A stretch of DNA of 5,676 bases from Flavobacteriales bacterium (GCA_016763135.1 JAESUI010000233.1:1-5676); one strand, 5' to 3'. Positions 1 to 5,151 are shown, counted from the stretch's first letter. Notes: a model not told the origin generated them from the sequence alone. Made by a program: numbers and translations.

Positions 1-99
1 AAGACGGAGGAGTACTTTGGTGCTAGTGTTACATCATCGAATGTGAGTGCTTCTTTTATAGGGCCCATGTCCTTATATATACGATTCTATATAAATTAA
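1..99 (+). CDS. 3' end of an unidentified protein (partial at window edge)
   Basis: Frame 1 of the + strand is open from the first base to a TAA at 97-99, giving 32 residues that end in MSLYIRFYIN. The other two + frames stop within the first 45 bases. The base composition is less AT-rich than the DNA that follows, as expected for the end of a gene. The last residues alternate aromatic/hydrophobic and polar residues and could be a final beta-strand, for example of an outer-membrane barrel, but that is only an impression. I do not recognise the family. The 3' end would overlap the doubtful - strand ORF at 56-391 by 44 bases, tail to tail. The call rests on an open frame of only 33 codons, so it is moderate at best. 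Confidence 0.45.
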   Translation, partial: KTEEYFGASVTSSNVSASFIGPMSLYIRFYIN

Positions 100-391
100 A
101 AGACTTACCTTGGGTGAGCGACTCTAAGGAATGAAGGCTTTTGTGCATATATTTTTCACAGCGTTTTTTTAGCAACAAGGCTTGATTTAGAGGTAAATGT
201 TGCAATTCATTTTGGCAATGCAGCATATTTTTATGCAGGCTTTCCGTAAAACAACTCACTTTATCAAATCCGTTGTAAGTTGTTATGTACTTTCTTTTGT
301 TTTCATTATTTTTATTATGCCCCCTAATTCTTACTTGTTTGAGAAGATTAACGAAGCTCACACAATTGGATTGTCTAATCTCGTTTATCAT
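56..391 (-). CDS. Small hypothetical protein, doubtful
   Basis: This is an ORF of 111 residues starting at ATG 389-391, with an in-frame TAA a few codons upstream, so no longer form exists. The start is preceded by AAGAGAATAAA, which is A-rich and weakly SD-like. The protein is basic, rich in Lys and Asn, and has four cysteines. Residues from about 48 to 95 look like amphipathic helices (NELQHLPLNQALLLKKRCEK and onward). That layout loosely recalls the N-terminal helices of RteC-type regulators of Bacteroidota mobile elements, but the FFK-type motif that follows in that family is absent, so I do not assign it. A hydrophobic ORF runs antisense to it at 197-433 and at most one of the two should be real. 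It could be a degenerate gene remnant or no gene at all. Confidence 0.3.
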   Translation of the reverse strand: MINEIRQSNCVSFVNLLKQVRIRGHNKNNENKRKYITTYNGFDKVSCFTESLHKNMLHCQNELQHLPLNQALLLKKRCEKYMHKSLHSLESLTQGKSFNLYRIVYIRTWAL

Positions 392-710
392 TTTATTCTC
401 TTGGTTTTATATCATTACCTCTATCAACGCTAAAAAACCTAAAATGATATACAGTAAATGTTAAAATCACTTAATTTTTAATTAACGGCATTGTTTCAAG
501 TACAAACGGTTTTTCGTTTTAAGCGTTTTTACTTAATGATAGAGTAAATTAAAAACTTTTCAAAAAAATAATTCTTCAATCCCTTTTAAAATCAACTGTT
601 TCAATTGGGGTATATACCCCAAGTTATACGGGTATAGCATCAGAAAATAATAATTCACTTCGTTTCTATAAGCACAAACCCAATTTACTAACCTTTTAAA
701 GCTACACAAG
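392..710. other. Non-coding AT-rich stretch upstream of the excisionase-like gene
   Basis: No convincing gene lies here apart from the tail of the weak + ORF that ends at 433. The stretch is very AT-rich. It holds an 18-bp perfect palindrome at 605-622, a further GGGTATA half-site at 630-636, and two TTAAAATCA-type repeats (461-469 and 586-596). It is the expected place for the promoter and operator of the gene starting at 711 and perhaps for recombination or Xis-binding sites. No clear TAnnTTTG -7 element was found on the + strand near 711. No tRNA is present. Confidence 0.6.
605..622. promoter_or_regulatory. 18-bp perfect palindrome with extra half-site, candidate operator
   Basis: TTGGGGTATATACCCCAA reads the same on both strands. 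A third half-site, GGGTATA at 630-636, forms a second inverted repeat with TATACCC at 613-619 across a 10-base spacer. The G/C tracts stand out in an otherwise extremely AT-rich region. The site lies about 90 bases upstream of the ATG at 711, so it may be an operator for that gene or a protein-binding site of a mobile element. Metal-sensing CsoR/RcnR-type repressors bind inverted repeats with G/C tracts next to AT, but no such gene is visible here. The binding protein is unknown. Confidence 0.45.
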
Positions 711-989
711 ATGAAAATAATTGTATTTGAGAAAGAAGCATACTACAAGATGTTAGAGGAGTTTAAAAAGCTTATAAAAGATGTTGCCACTCCAGAACCA
801 AAAGAATGGTTATCTCCTAATGAAGCTAAAAACTTACTCGGATTTAGAAGTAAATCTAAGTTACAACAACTAAGAGATTATGGCGAAATAGTATTTAGCC
901 AACATGGTAGAGTAATAAGATACTCTAGGAGTAGTATAATTTCTTTTTTGGAGAAGCACATTATAAAGAGCCACCGTAAAAACTACTAA
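711..989 (+). CDS. Excisionase-like winged-HTH DNA-binding protein
   Basis: The protein has 92 residues. Residues 1-25 form a charged, coiled-coil-like helix. Residues 33-82 carry a MerR/excisionase-type winged HTH: a WLSPNEAKNLLGF helix-turn-helix entry, the recognition segment SKSKLQQLRDYGEI, a wing with FSQHGRVIRYSR, and a closing helix SSIISFLEKH. This architecture is characteristic of the small 'helix-turn-helix domain' proteins encoded in integrative and conjugative elements of Bacteroidota, where they act in excision or as regulators. The start at 711 is the first ATG after a non-coding stretch and has an A-rich context (ACACAAG). It reads away from the palindrome at 605-622 and towards a second small DNA-binding gene at 1109, about 120 bases downstream. 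Binding DNA is well supported by the fold; excision is inference, since no integrase is in the window. Confidence 0.75.
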   Translation: MKIIVFEKEAYYKMLEEFKKLIKDVATPEPKEWLSPNEAKNLLGFRSKSKLQQLRDYGEIVFSQHGRVIRYSRSSIISFLEKHIIKSHRKNY

Positions 990-1031
990 AAACAGCTTAA
1001 TATATAGTACCTCCAAGCCATAAGAACACTC

Positions 1032-1082
1032 AAAATCAACTTGATTTCAAGCTCTAATAAGCTGAAAACAGTTAAAATCAAC
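1032..1082 (+). repeat. Direct repeat AAAATCAAC with an inverted repeat, intergenic
   Basis: AAAATCAAC occurs at 1032-1040 and again at 1074-1082, 42 bases apart start to start, which is about four helical turns. The first copy overlaps a small inverted repeat, AAATCAA-C-TTGATTT (1033-1047). A third copy of the nonamer lies at 588-596, upstream of the excisionase-like gene, and a related TTAAAATCAC at 461-470. The copies bracket the excisionase-like gene and could be binding sites for it. In DNA this AT-rich, short repeats also arise by chance. Confidence 0.3.
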
Positions 1083-1108
1083 CTAGCATTTAATCAAAAC
1101 ATAAGGAA

Positions 1109-1303
1109 ATGGATAGCGAAGAACATACCCAACATAGAATAAGAGCCATGTCAAAAACAGAATTGGCTAATGCTTACCGAGTAAGTTTAAAAACTTTTGC
1201 TAAGTGGGTTACTCCTTTTAAAGAAAAAATAGGTAATTATTTAGGAAGAGCCTACACTCCTAAACAAGGTGGATTAATTTTTAAACTATTAGGTGCACCA
1301 TAA
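1109..1303 (+). CDS. Small HTH-type DNA-binding protein
   Basis: The protein has 64 residues. The core MSKTELANAYRVSLKTFAKW (14-33) is a helix-turn-helix of the kind used to open small regulators of Bacteroidota mobile elements. It is followed by a basic stretch and a YTPKQ...IF..LG ending (49-62) that recurs in such proteins. ATAAGGA directly precedes the ATG at 1109, although an internal ATG at 1148 would also give the whole HTH core. The stop at 1301-1303 is only 5 bases from the stop of the convergent cation-transporter gene, with no room for a terminator between them. It probably belongs with the excisionase-like gene as accessory-element cargo; its exact role is unknown. Confidence 0.6.
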   Translation: MDSEEHTQHRIRAMSKTELANAYRVSLKTFAKWVTPFKEKIGNYLGRAYTPKQGGLIFKLLGAP

Positions 1304-1308
1304 TAGTG

Positions 1309-2037
1309 TTAACTAATTTTCAATATTCTAAAAGCTCCTTGCACTACTATAACAAAAACAACAGTTCCGATAATTAAATCAGGGGTACTAGAGTTAAAGT
1401 AGTTTACCAAAATCCCTGCGGTAATTACCCCTAAATTAATAATAACATCATTTGATGTGAAAATCATACTAGCTTTCATGTGGGCTTCTTCTTTACTTTT
1501 AGATTGTTGTAGCAGATACAAACAAATACCATTAGCCAATAATGCCAAAATGGAAACAATTATCATTGTTGAGAAGTTTGGGATTTCTTCTAAACCAAAA
1601 AATCTTCTCAACACCTCTATAAAACCAATAACAGCAAGAAAAATTTGAAAATATCCAGCAAGTTGAGCGATTTTTTTCTTTTTAATTAAGCTACCTCCTA
1701 CAGCAAGGAGACTTATTCCATAGACAAATGAATCTGCTAACATATCTAAGCTATCGGCAATAAGTCCCATTGATTTTGAAAATAGACCTGTTGTCATTTC
1801 AATGATGAAAAAAGCAAAATTAATAGCAAGAACTGCCCAAAGTAGTTTCCTTTGATTTGTATTCTCTTCAAAACTTGTTTGTTCGGTTGCTTCCGTTAAA
1901 ATTCTTTGTCCACCTAATTTTAGTTCAATAACTGCTTGTTCAATTAAATCAACTTGACCACTATGAAAAACAAATAGTTTACTATTAGGAATATCAAAAT
2001 CTAAGTATTTAATATTCAAGATTCCATCCAATTTCAT
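1309..2037 (-). CDS. Cation diffusion facilitator family transporter, 5' end frameshifted
   Basis: This is an inner-membrane proton/divalent-cation antiporter of the CDF family, expected to move Zn, Co, Cd or similar ions out of the cytoplasm. The 242 residues from ATG 2037 hold the rest of an N-terminal HMA-like domain (about 1-50, FDIPNSKLFVFHSG) and six membrane segments near 66-84, 92-114, 124-146, 155-177, 190-212 and 219-238. Segment 2 carries the Asp pair of the transport site, D98 and D102 in SLDMLADS, and segment 5 carries D197 in FTSNDV. The His that precedes the segment-5 Asp by four residues in YiiP is Phe here. There is no His-rich loop and no C-terminal cytoplasmic domain. The gene is last in the - strand efflux operon. 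Its intact start should be at 2099, but the frame is broken near 2067 (separate entry), so only the shortened form from 2037 can be read directly. The membrane part is complete and could be functional. Confidence 0.85.
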   Translation of the reverse strand: MKLDGILNIKYLDFDIPNSKLFVFHSGQVDLIEQAVIELKLGGQRILTEATEQTSFEENTNQRKLLWAVLAINFAFFIIEMTTGLFSKSMGLIADSLDMLADSFVYGISLLAVGGSLIKKKKIAQLAGYFQIFLAVIGFIEVLRRFFGLEEIPNFSTMIIVSILALLANGICLYLLQQSKSKEEAHMKASMIFTSNDVIINLGVITAGILVNYFNSSTPDLIIGTVVFVIVVQGAFRILKIS

Positions 2038-2042
2038 TCGGA

Positions 2043-2099
2043 TTAAATTTTCTTCCGAAGGACAATCATTTTTGATATTTTGAATGTTGTTTTATTCAT
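2043..2099 (-). pseudogene. Frameshifted N-terminal start of the cation transporter
   Basis: An ATG at 2097-2099 opens MNKTTFKISKM, then runs off into IVLRKKI and a stop at 2043-2045. In the frame of the transporter, the same DNA just after this point reads DCPSEENLIRMKLDG. Joined, these give MNKTTFKISKM-DCPSEENLIRMKL, the N-terminus I expect for this transporter family (HMA-like domain with a single-Cys MDCPSEE motif). One base is missing in ATG(G)AT: a G on the - strand, a C beside position 2067 on the + strand. The restored protein would have 263 residues. The run of five A just before it could alternatively allow slippage. The break separates the start codon from the metal-binding Cys. 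Confidence 0.8.
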
Positions 2100-2113
2100 C
2101 CTTTTTTATGATT

Positions 2114-2149
2114 TAACGCCTGAAGTTTTTAATTGAACTCCAGACGTTA
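2114..2149 (-). promoter_or_regulatory. Intercistronic stem-loop between the second adaptor and the transporter
   Basis: The arms 2114-2127 and 2136-2149 surround an 8-base loop. In the - strand RNA all 14 positions pair, two of them as G-U wobbles. In + strand RNA the same two positions are A-C mismatches, so the structure fits the operon's own transcript better. No U-run follows on the - strand (the RNA continues AAUCAUAAAAAAGG), so it is not a classic terminator there. It may be a processing or stability hairpin, or may attenuate expression of the transporter that starts about 15 bases further on. Confidence 0.5.
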
Positions 2150-2158
2150 TTTTAATTA

Positions 2159-3349
2159 TTAATCGTCATCTTCAACTTCTCCTTTACCCATTTCTGCTAA
2201 TAAATAATAAGCTCCATAGCTCACAATTTTAACATCTGCTGGTAATTTGTTTAATAATTTTATTTGATAATATCCATTATTTATAATTCCTGTAATAACT
2301 TCAATTTTTTTAAACATAACTTTATTTTCATCTTCTTCACTACCTTCATTTTCTACTTTAACAAAAACATAAGATAATCCATCATTCATAACAACAGCAT
2401 GCTCAGAAACGACTAAAGCCTTAATATTGTTCGTAATTATTTTTCCATCAATGTACATTCCAAAAATTAAGGTATTGTCACCGTTTATTATGTTTGCATG
2501 AATGTGAATTCCTTTCTTATTTGTTTCTATACTTGGAATTATTGATTGTATTTCGGCTTTAAATATTTTATTTTTAAACCCTGCGGTTGTGAAATTAATT
2601 TGCTGACCTATTTTTATGCTTTCTATGTCTTTTTGATAAATTGTAAAATCGGCATAAACATTAGCATTATTAACAACTTCAAAAATTGTGTTTTTTACTT
2701 CAACATAGCTTCCTATGTTAGATTTTACTAAACTTACTGAGCCATCTATCGGAGATAAAATATTAACAAATCCGAACATAAATCCATCTTTTATTTTAGA
2801 GACATTAATACCCAGCATCCTTAATTTTATTTCAAGTGCTACTATATTTGCTTTTGTAGAACGGTATTTAGCAATAGCCAATTCAAATTCTTTCTTAGAA
2901 CCTACATTTTTATCATTAAGCTTTTTTTGCCTTATGTATTCTTTTTCTAGGTAAATTATATTATTCGATTTAATGATAAAATCCTCCTGCATTTGAATAA
3001 AATCGGGATATTCTAATGTAGCTAATAGATCTCCTTTTTTAACTTTATCTCCTTCTAGTACATTAATAGTTTTAATGATGCCTCCAATCATAGGATTAAC
3101 TTTAGCTTTGTCTTGAGGGTGTAATGCTAATATCCCTGTAGCGAAAACTGTACTTTGAATATATGTAGAATCTAAAGCACCTAACTTCAAATTTATTACA
3201 TTCATCTGACGATTAGTTAAAGCAACAAATGTTGAAGAAACTTCTTCTTCCTCTTCCTCAGTATTACCTTTTTTAGAATTACAGGAAGCCATAATACTAA
3301 TGAAAATAATAGCTGAAATTAGTTTAATTAGATTATTGTAGAGACGCAT
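2159..3349 (-). CDS. RND efflux periplasmic adaptor (CusB/CzcB-like lipoprotein), acidic paralogue
   Basis: This is a membrane-fusion protein that would link an inner-membrane RND metal pump to the outer-membrane factor. From ATG 3349 it has 396 residues. A lipoprotein signal ends at Cys23 (IFISIMASC). Next come an acidic EEEEEE tract (31-36), the lipoyl/barrel-sandwich half-motif with GGIIKTINVLEGDKVKKGDL (89-108), an alpha-helical hairpin (about 115-178), the second lipoyl half with LSPIDGSVSLV (198-208), a beta-barrel (about 225-305) and a C-terminal membrane-proximal domain ending YYLLAEMGKGEVEDDD. A longer reading from 3433 would overlap the fur-like gene and put 28 residues before the signal peptide, so 3349 is preferred. 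It is a close paralogue of the adaptor at 3821-5113: 28 of 42 residues match over adaptor-2 residues 84-125. It lacks that protein's His-rich tracts; acidic runs stand in their place (31-36, 332-341, and the DDD tail). The DNA is also more AT-rich than its sister. Confidence 0.88.
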   Translation of the reverse strand: MRLYNNLIKLISAIIFISIMASCNSKKGNTEEEEEEVSSTFVALTNRQMNVINLKLGALDSTYIQSTVFATGILALHPQDKAKVNPMIGGIIKTINVLEGDKVKKGDLLATLEYPDFIQMQEDFIIKSNNIIYLEKEYIRQKKLNDKNVGSKKEFELAIAKYRSTKANIVALEIKLRMLGINVSKIKDGFMFGFVNILSPIDGSVSLVKSNIGSYVEVKNTIFEVVNNANVYADFTIYQKDIESIKIGQQINFTTAGFKNKIFKAEIQSIIPSIETNKKGIHIHANIINGDNTLIFGMYIDGKIITNNIKALVVSEHAVVMNDGLSYVFVKVENEGSEEDENKVMFKKIEVITGIINNGYYQIKLLNKLPADVKIVSYGAYYLLAEMGKGEVEDDD

Positions 3350-3368
3350 AAGTTTTATTTTCTTATGC
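3346..3368 (-). promoter_or_regulatory. Inverted repeat over the start codon of the second adaptor
   Basis: GCATAAG (3346-3352) and CTTATGC (3362-3368) are perfect 7-bp arms around 9 bases. In the - strand RNA this is GCAUAAG-AAAAUAAAA-CUUAUGC, and the AUG start codon (3347-3349) lies inside the 3' arm. It could be a translation-controlling hairpin or, as DNA, an operator placed at the start of an internal promoter. Confidence 0.45.
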
Positions 3369-3375
3369 AAAAATA
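3368..3375 (-). promoter_or_regulatory. Possible internal promoter -7 element (TATTTTTG)
   Basis: On the - strand the 8 bases read TATTTTTG, an exact match to the Bacteroidota -7 consensus TAnnTTTG. The start site would fall near 3361, about a dozen bases before the adaptor start codon at 3349. No TTTG is found at the usual -33 spacing; ATTG copies occur 15 and 26 bases upstream. This could give the second adaptor and the transporter expression separate from the rest of the operon. In AT-rich DNA such an octamer is not rare. Confidence 0.3.
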
Positions 3376-3404
3376 GAGGCTTTAGTAATGCAATGTATGT
3401 GCAA

Positions 3405-3821
3405 TCATTTTTTGCTGCAATTATTACATACACCTTTAACTACTAAATTAATTTCTTCAGCAGAAAGTGAAGTAGGCAAATTTAATGTAGGTATCTTATA
3501 TTCCGTTAGGCAAGTTGTTTCATTACATATTCTGCAATGGAAATGTATGTGTAAATCTTCTTGTATGGAGCAACAACAATTCTCAGCACAAATGGCATAC
3601 TTTGTTACTCCAGTTCCATCATCAATTTTATGAGCAATATTATTTTCTACAAATGTTTGTAATGATCTATAAAGAGTAGTTCTCTCGGATTTTTCATAAT
3701 TATTTTCAATATCTGTTAAACTTACCGCTATATTTTTATTAGATATAAACTGTAAAACCAACAGCCGCATAGCTGTTGGTTTTACATTATGTTTTTTTAA
3801 TATTTTATCTAAGTGATTCAT
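3405..3821 (-). CDS. Fur-family metal-responsive transcriptional regulator
   Basis: The protein has 138 residues, a normal Fur length. The N-terminal winged-helix domain spans about 1-75, with the recognition region SLTDIENNYEKSERTTLYRS (34-53). The C-terminal domain carries HIHFHCRIC (91-99) and CNNC (132-135), the paired CxxC structural zinc sites of Fur, Zur and PerR. A CAENCCC stretch (78-84) adds further thiols. It probably senses Zn, Fe or another divalent metal and represses or tunes the surrounding efflux genes; which metal cannot be read from sequence. Its ATG overlaps the stop of the preceding His-rich adaptor by one base (TAATG), so the two are translationally coupled. It sits between two adaptor paralogues, which is unusual. 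A perfect 15-bp inverted repeat covers codons 12-24 (separate entry). TGA at 3405-3407. Confidence 0.88.
   Translation of the reverse strand: MNHLDKILKKHNVKPTAMRLLVLQFISNKNIAVSLTDIENNYEKSERTTLYRSLQTFVENNIAHKIDDGTGVTKYAICAENCCCSIQEDLHIHFHCRICNETTCLTEYKIPTLNLPTSLSAEEINLVVKGVCNNCSKK
3751..3786 (-). repeat. Perfect 15-bp inverted repeat inside the fur-like gene
   Basis: TGTAAAACCAACAGC (3751-3765) and GCTGTTGGTTTTACA (3772-3786) are exact reverse complements around a 6-base loop. In the mRNA this hairpin starts about 35 bases after the fur-like AUG and covers codons 12-24 (VKPTAMRLLVL). Arg19 at the foot of the loop is CGG, while the other three Arg codons of the gene are AGA. A 15-bp perfect stem is far more stable than anything expected by chance in this composition. 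No strong U-run follows (GUUUAUAUC), so it is not an obvious terminator. It may lower translation of the regulator or stabilise or process the mRNA, or serve as a DNA-binding site. Confidence 0.85.
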
Positions 3822-5113
3822 TAATGACTATGCTCAGTTTCTCCTTTACCCATTTCGGCAAGTAAGTAGTAAGCTCCACTTCCTGCTATTTCAGCTCCTT
3901 TTGATAATGGCTTTAATAGCTTTACTTCAATGTAATCACCACTACTTGCCCCTACAATTACTTCAGTCATTTTAAATGTCCATTTTCCTTCTTCATGTCC
4001 TGAATGTCCATGCTCATCTTTCCCTTTCTTTTCAATATGTTCTCCATGCTCATGCTCTTTAGTATTTGCAGTTTCTTCATGTCCATGATCATGTTTTTTA
4101 CCTTTTATTTTTACAAAGATGTATGTTTTTTCTTCTTGGGTAACTACAGCATGCTCAGGAAGAACAGTTGTTAAGGTATTTTTTGCAGTAATTCTTCCTT
4201 GAATATACATTCCTGGTATCAGGTTCTTCTTTTCATTTTCAATAGTCGCATGTACATGTAATGCTCTTGGTTTTTCTTCAAATACAGGGCTAATAGCAAA
4301 AATTTCTCCTTCAAATTCTTCAGAATGGCTTGTAGTGGTAAAAAATATTTTTTGCCCAACACTCACACTACTAATATCTTTTTCATACACTCTAAAGTCA
4401 GCATGCAACTTATCATTGTTTACCACTTCAAATAATTTAGTAAGAGGTTCTACATAAGCCCCCACATTGGTTTCTACCAAGCTAACTATCCCATTCATTG
4501 GAGAAGTAACGGTTACTACTGAATAAATTTTACCATTAGCTATTTCCTTTGTATTTAAACCCAACATGGTTAATTTTATTTTAAGGGCTTTTACCAATGA
4601 TTTTTTATTGTTGTATTCAGCACTTATTTTTTGAAACTCTTTACCAGACCCAATTTTCTCTTCGTACAATTTTTTTTGTCTATTGTAATCTTTTTCTAAA
4701 TATGCTAACGTATTTGTCCCATTAATAAAATCTTGTTGTAACTGAATAAAGTCAGGATGTTCCAAAGTAGCTAATAATTGTCCTTTAGTAACCTTATCTC
4801 CTTCTATTACACTTATAGATTTTACAACACCTCCCATAATAGGACTAATATCAGCAATATCTTGTGGTGCCAATTCTAATTTACCAGTAACTTGAACGCC
4901 AATATTCAGGTTTCTTTTTTCTATCTGAACTATTTTTAAGCCTATGGCATCCATTTGTTGTTCGGTTAAAGAAACTGTGCCTTCTTCACCATGCTCATCA
5001 TGTCCTCCATGACCTTCTTCACCATGTTCATCTCCATCTTTTGAACCACCACAAGCCATCATAAATAAACTTGCTATAACTAAAATTGCGTATGTTTTTA
5101 TTGTTTTCTTCAT
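3821..5113 (-). CDS. RND efflux periplasmic adaptor (CusB/CzcB-like lipoprotein), His-rich
   Basis: This is a membrane-fusion subunit of a heavy-metal CBA efflux system, anchored by lipid and bridging the RND pump and the outer-membrane factor. It has 430 residues. The signal peptide ends in the lipobox LFMMAC (Cys21). A His/Glu/Gly-rich tract follows (30-41). Then come the first lipoyl half (about 91-117, GGVVKSISVIEGDKV), a helical hairpin (about 120-186), the second lipoyl half (TSPMNGIVSLVE, 203-214), a beta-barrel (about 230-310) with HVHATI, and a membrane-proximal domain. The last domain is interrupted by a His-rich loop with nine His between 340 and 373. The protein ends HSH. The His tracts suggest periplasmic binding of Zn, Co, Ni, Cd or Cu. 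The ATG at 5111-5113 follows an A-rich TTAGAAAAG leader, 38 bases after the outer-membrane gene. The stop overlaps the fur-like start (TAATG). Confidence 0.92.
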   Translation of the reverse strand: MKKTIKTYAILVIASLFMMACGGSKDGDEHGEEGHGGHDEHGEEGTVSLTEQQMDAIGLKIVQIEKRNLNIGVQVTGKLELAPQDIADISPIMGGVVKSISVIEGDKVTKGQLLATLEHPDFIQLQQDFINGTNTLAYLEKDYNRQKKLYEEKIGSGKEFQKISAEYNNKKSLVKALKIKLTMLGLNTKEIANGKIYSVVTVTSPMNGIVSLVETNVGAYVEPLTKLFEVVNNDKLHADFRVYEKDISSVSVGQKIFFTTTSHSEEFEGEIFAISPVFEEKPRALHVHATIENEKKNLIPGMYIQGRITAKNTLTTVLPEHAVVTQEEKTYIFVKIKGKKHDHGHEETANTKEHEHGEHIEKKGKDEHGHSGHEEGKWTFKMTEVIVGASSGDYIEVKLLKPLSKGAEIAGSGAYYLLAEMGKGETEHSH

Positions 5114-5129
5114 CTTTTCTAATTTTTAA

Positions 5130-5149
5130 TATCTGCCTTTCGGCAGATA
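5130..5149 (-). promoter_or_regulatory. Intercistronic hairpin with GAAA tetraloop
   Basis: TATCTGCC and GGCAGATA form an 8-bp perfect stem. On the - strand RNA the loop is GAAA, a stable GNRA tetraloop closed by C-G; on the + strand it would be UUUC. This orientation preference fits a function in the operon transcript. It begins 2 bases after the stop codon of the outer-membrane gene and ends 16 bases before the adaptor ATG. No U-run follows, so termination is unlikely; mRNA end stabilisation, partial attenuation or a REP-like repeat are possible. Confidence 0.65.
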
Positions 5150-5151
5150 GG

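Noticed and set aside
197..433. + strand ORF of 78 residues, hydrophobic, with AGAGGTAA before its ATG
   Set aside because: It runs antisense to the 56-391 ORF. Its hydrophobic, low-complexity product looks like the reverse of Lys/Asn-rich sequence, and a Shine-Dalgarno match means little in Bacteroidota. I found no family resemblance.
1304..1308. Terminator between the convergent 1109-1303 gene and the cation transporter
   Set aside because: Only five bases separate the stops and no convincing hairpin with a T-run is present around them.
1457..1648. + strand ORF inside the cation transporter gene
   Set aside because: It lies wholly opposite a clear transporter reading frame with membrane segments and Asp motif, so it is a shadow frame.
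2114..2149. Classic intrinsic terminator for the - strand operon
   Set aside because: The RNA after the stem is A-rich rather than U-rich. On the + strand a T-rich stretch follows, but no + strand gene ends there.
2546..2954. Two + strand ORFs (2546-2731 and 2715-2954) opposite the second adaptor
   Set aside because: Both lie within conserved adaptor coding sequence on the - strand and show no recognisable motifs.
3350..3433. Longer start for the second adaptor at 3433
   Set aside because: It would overlap the fur-like gene and add 28 residues in front of a complete lipoprotein signal peptide ending in MASC. The start at 3349 gives a normal signal.
3388..3633. + strand ORF opposite the fur-like gene
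   Set aside because: It is antisense to the conserved HIHFHC and CNNC zinc-site region of the regulator; no independent support.
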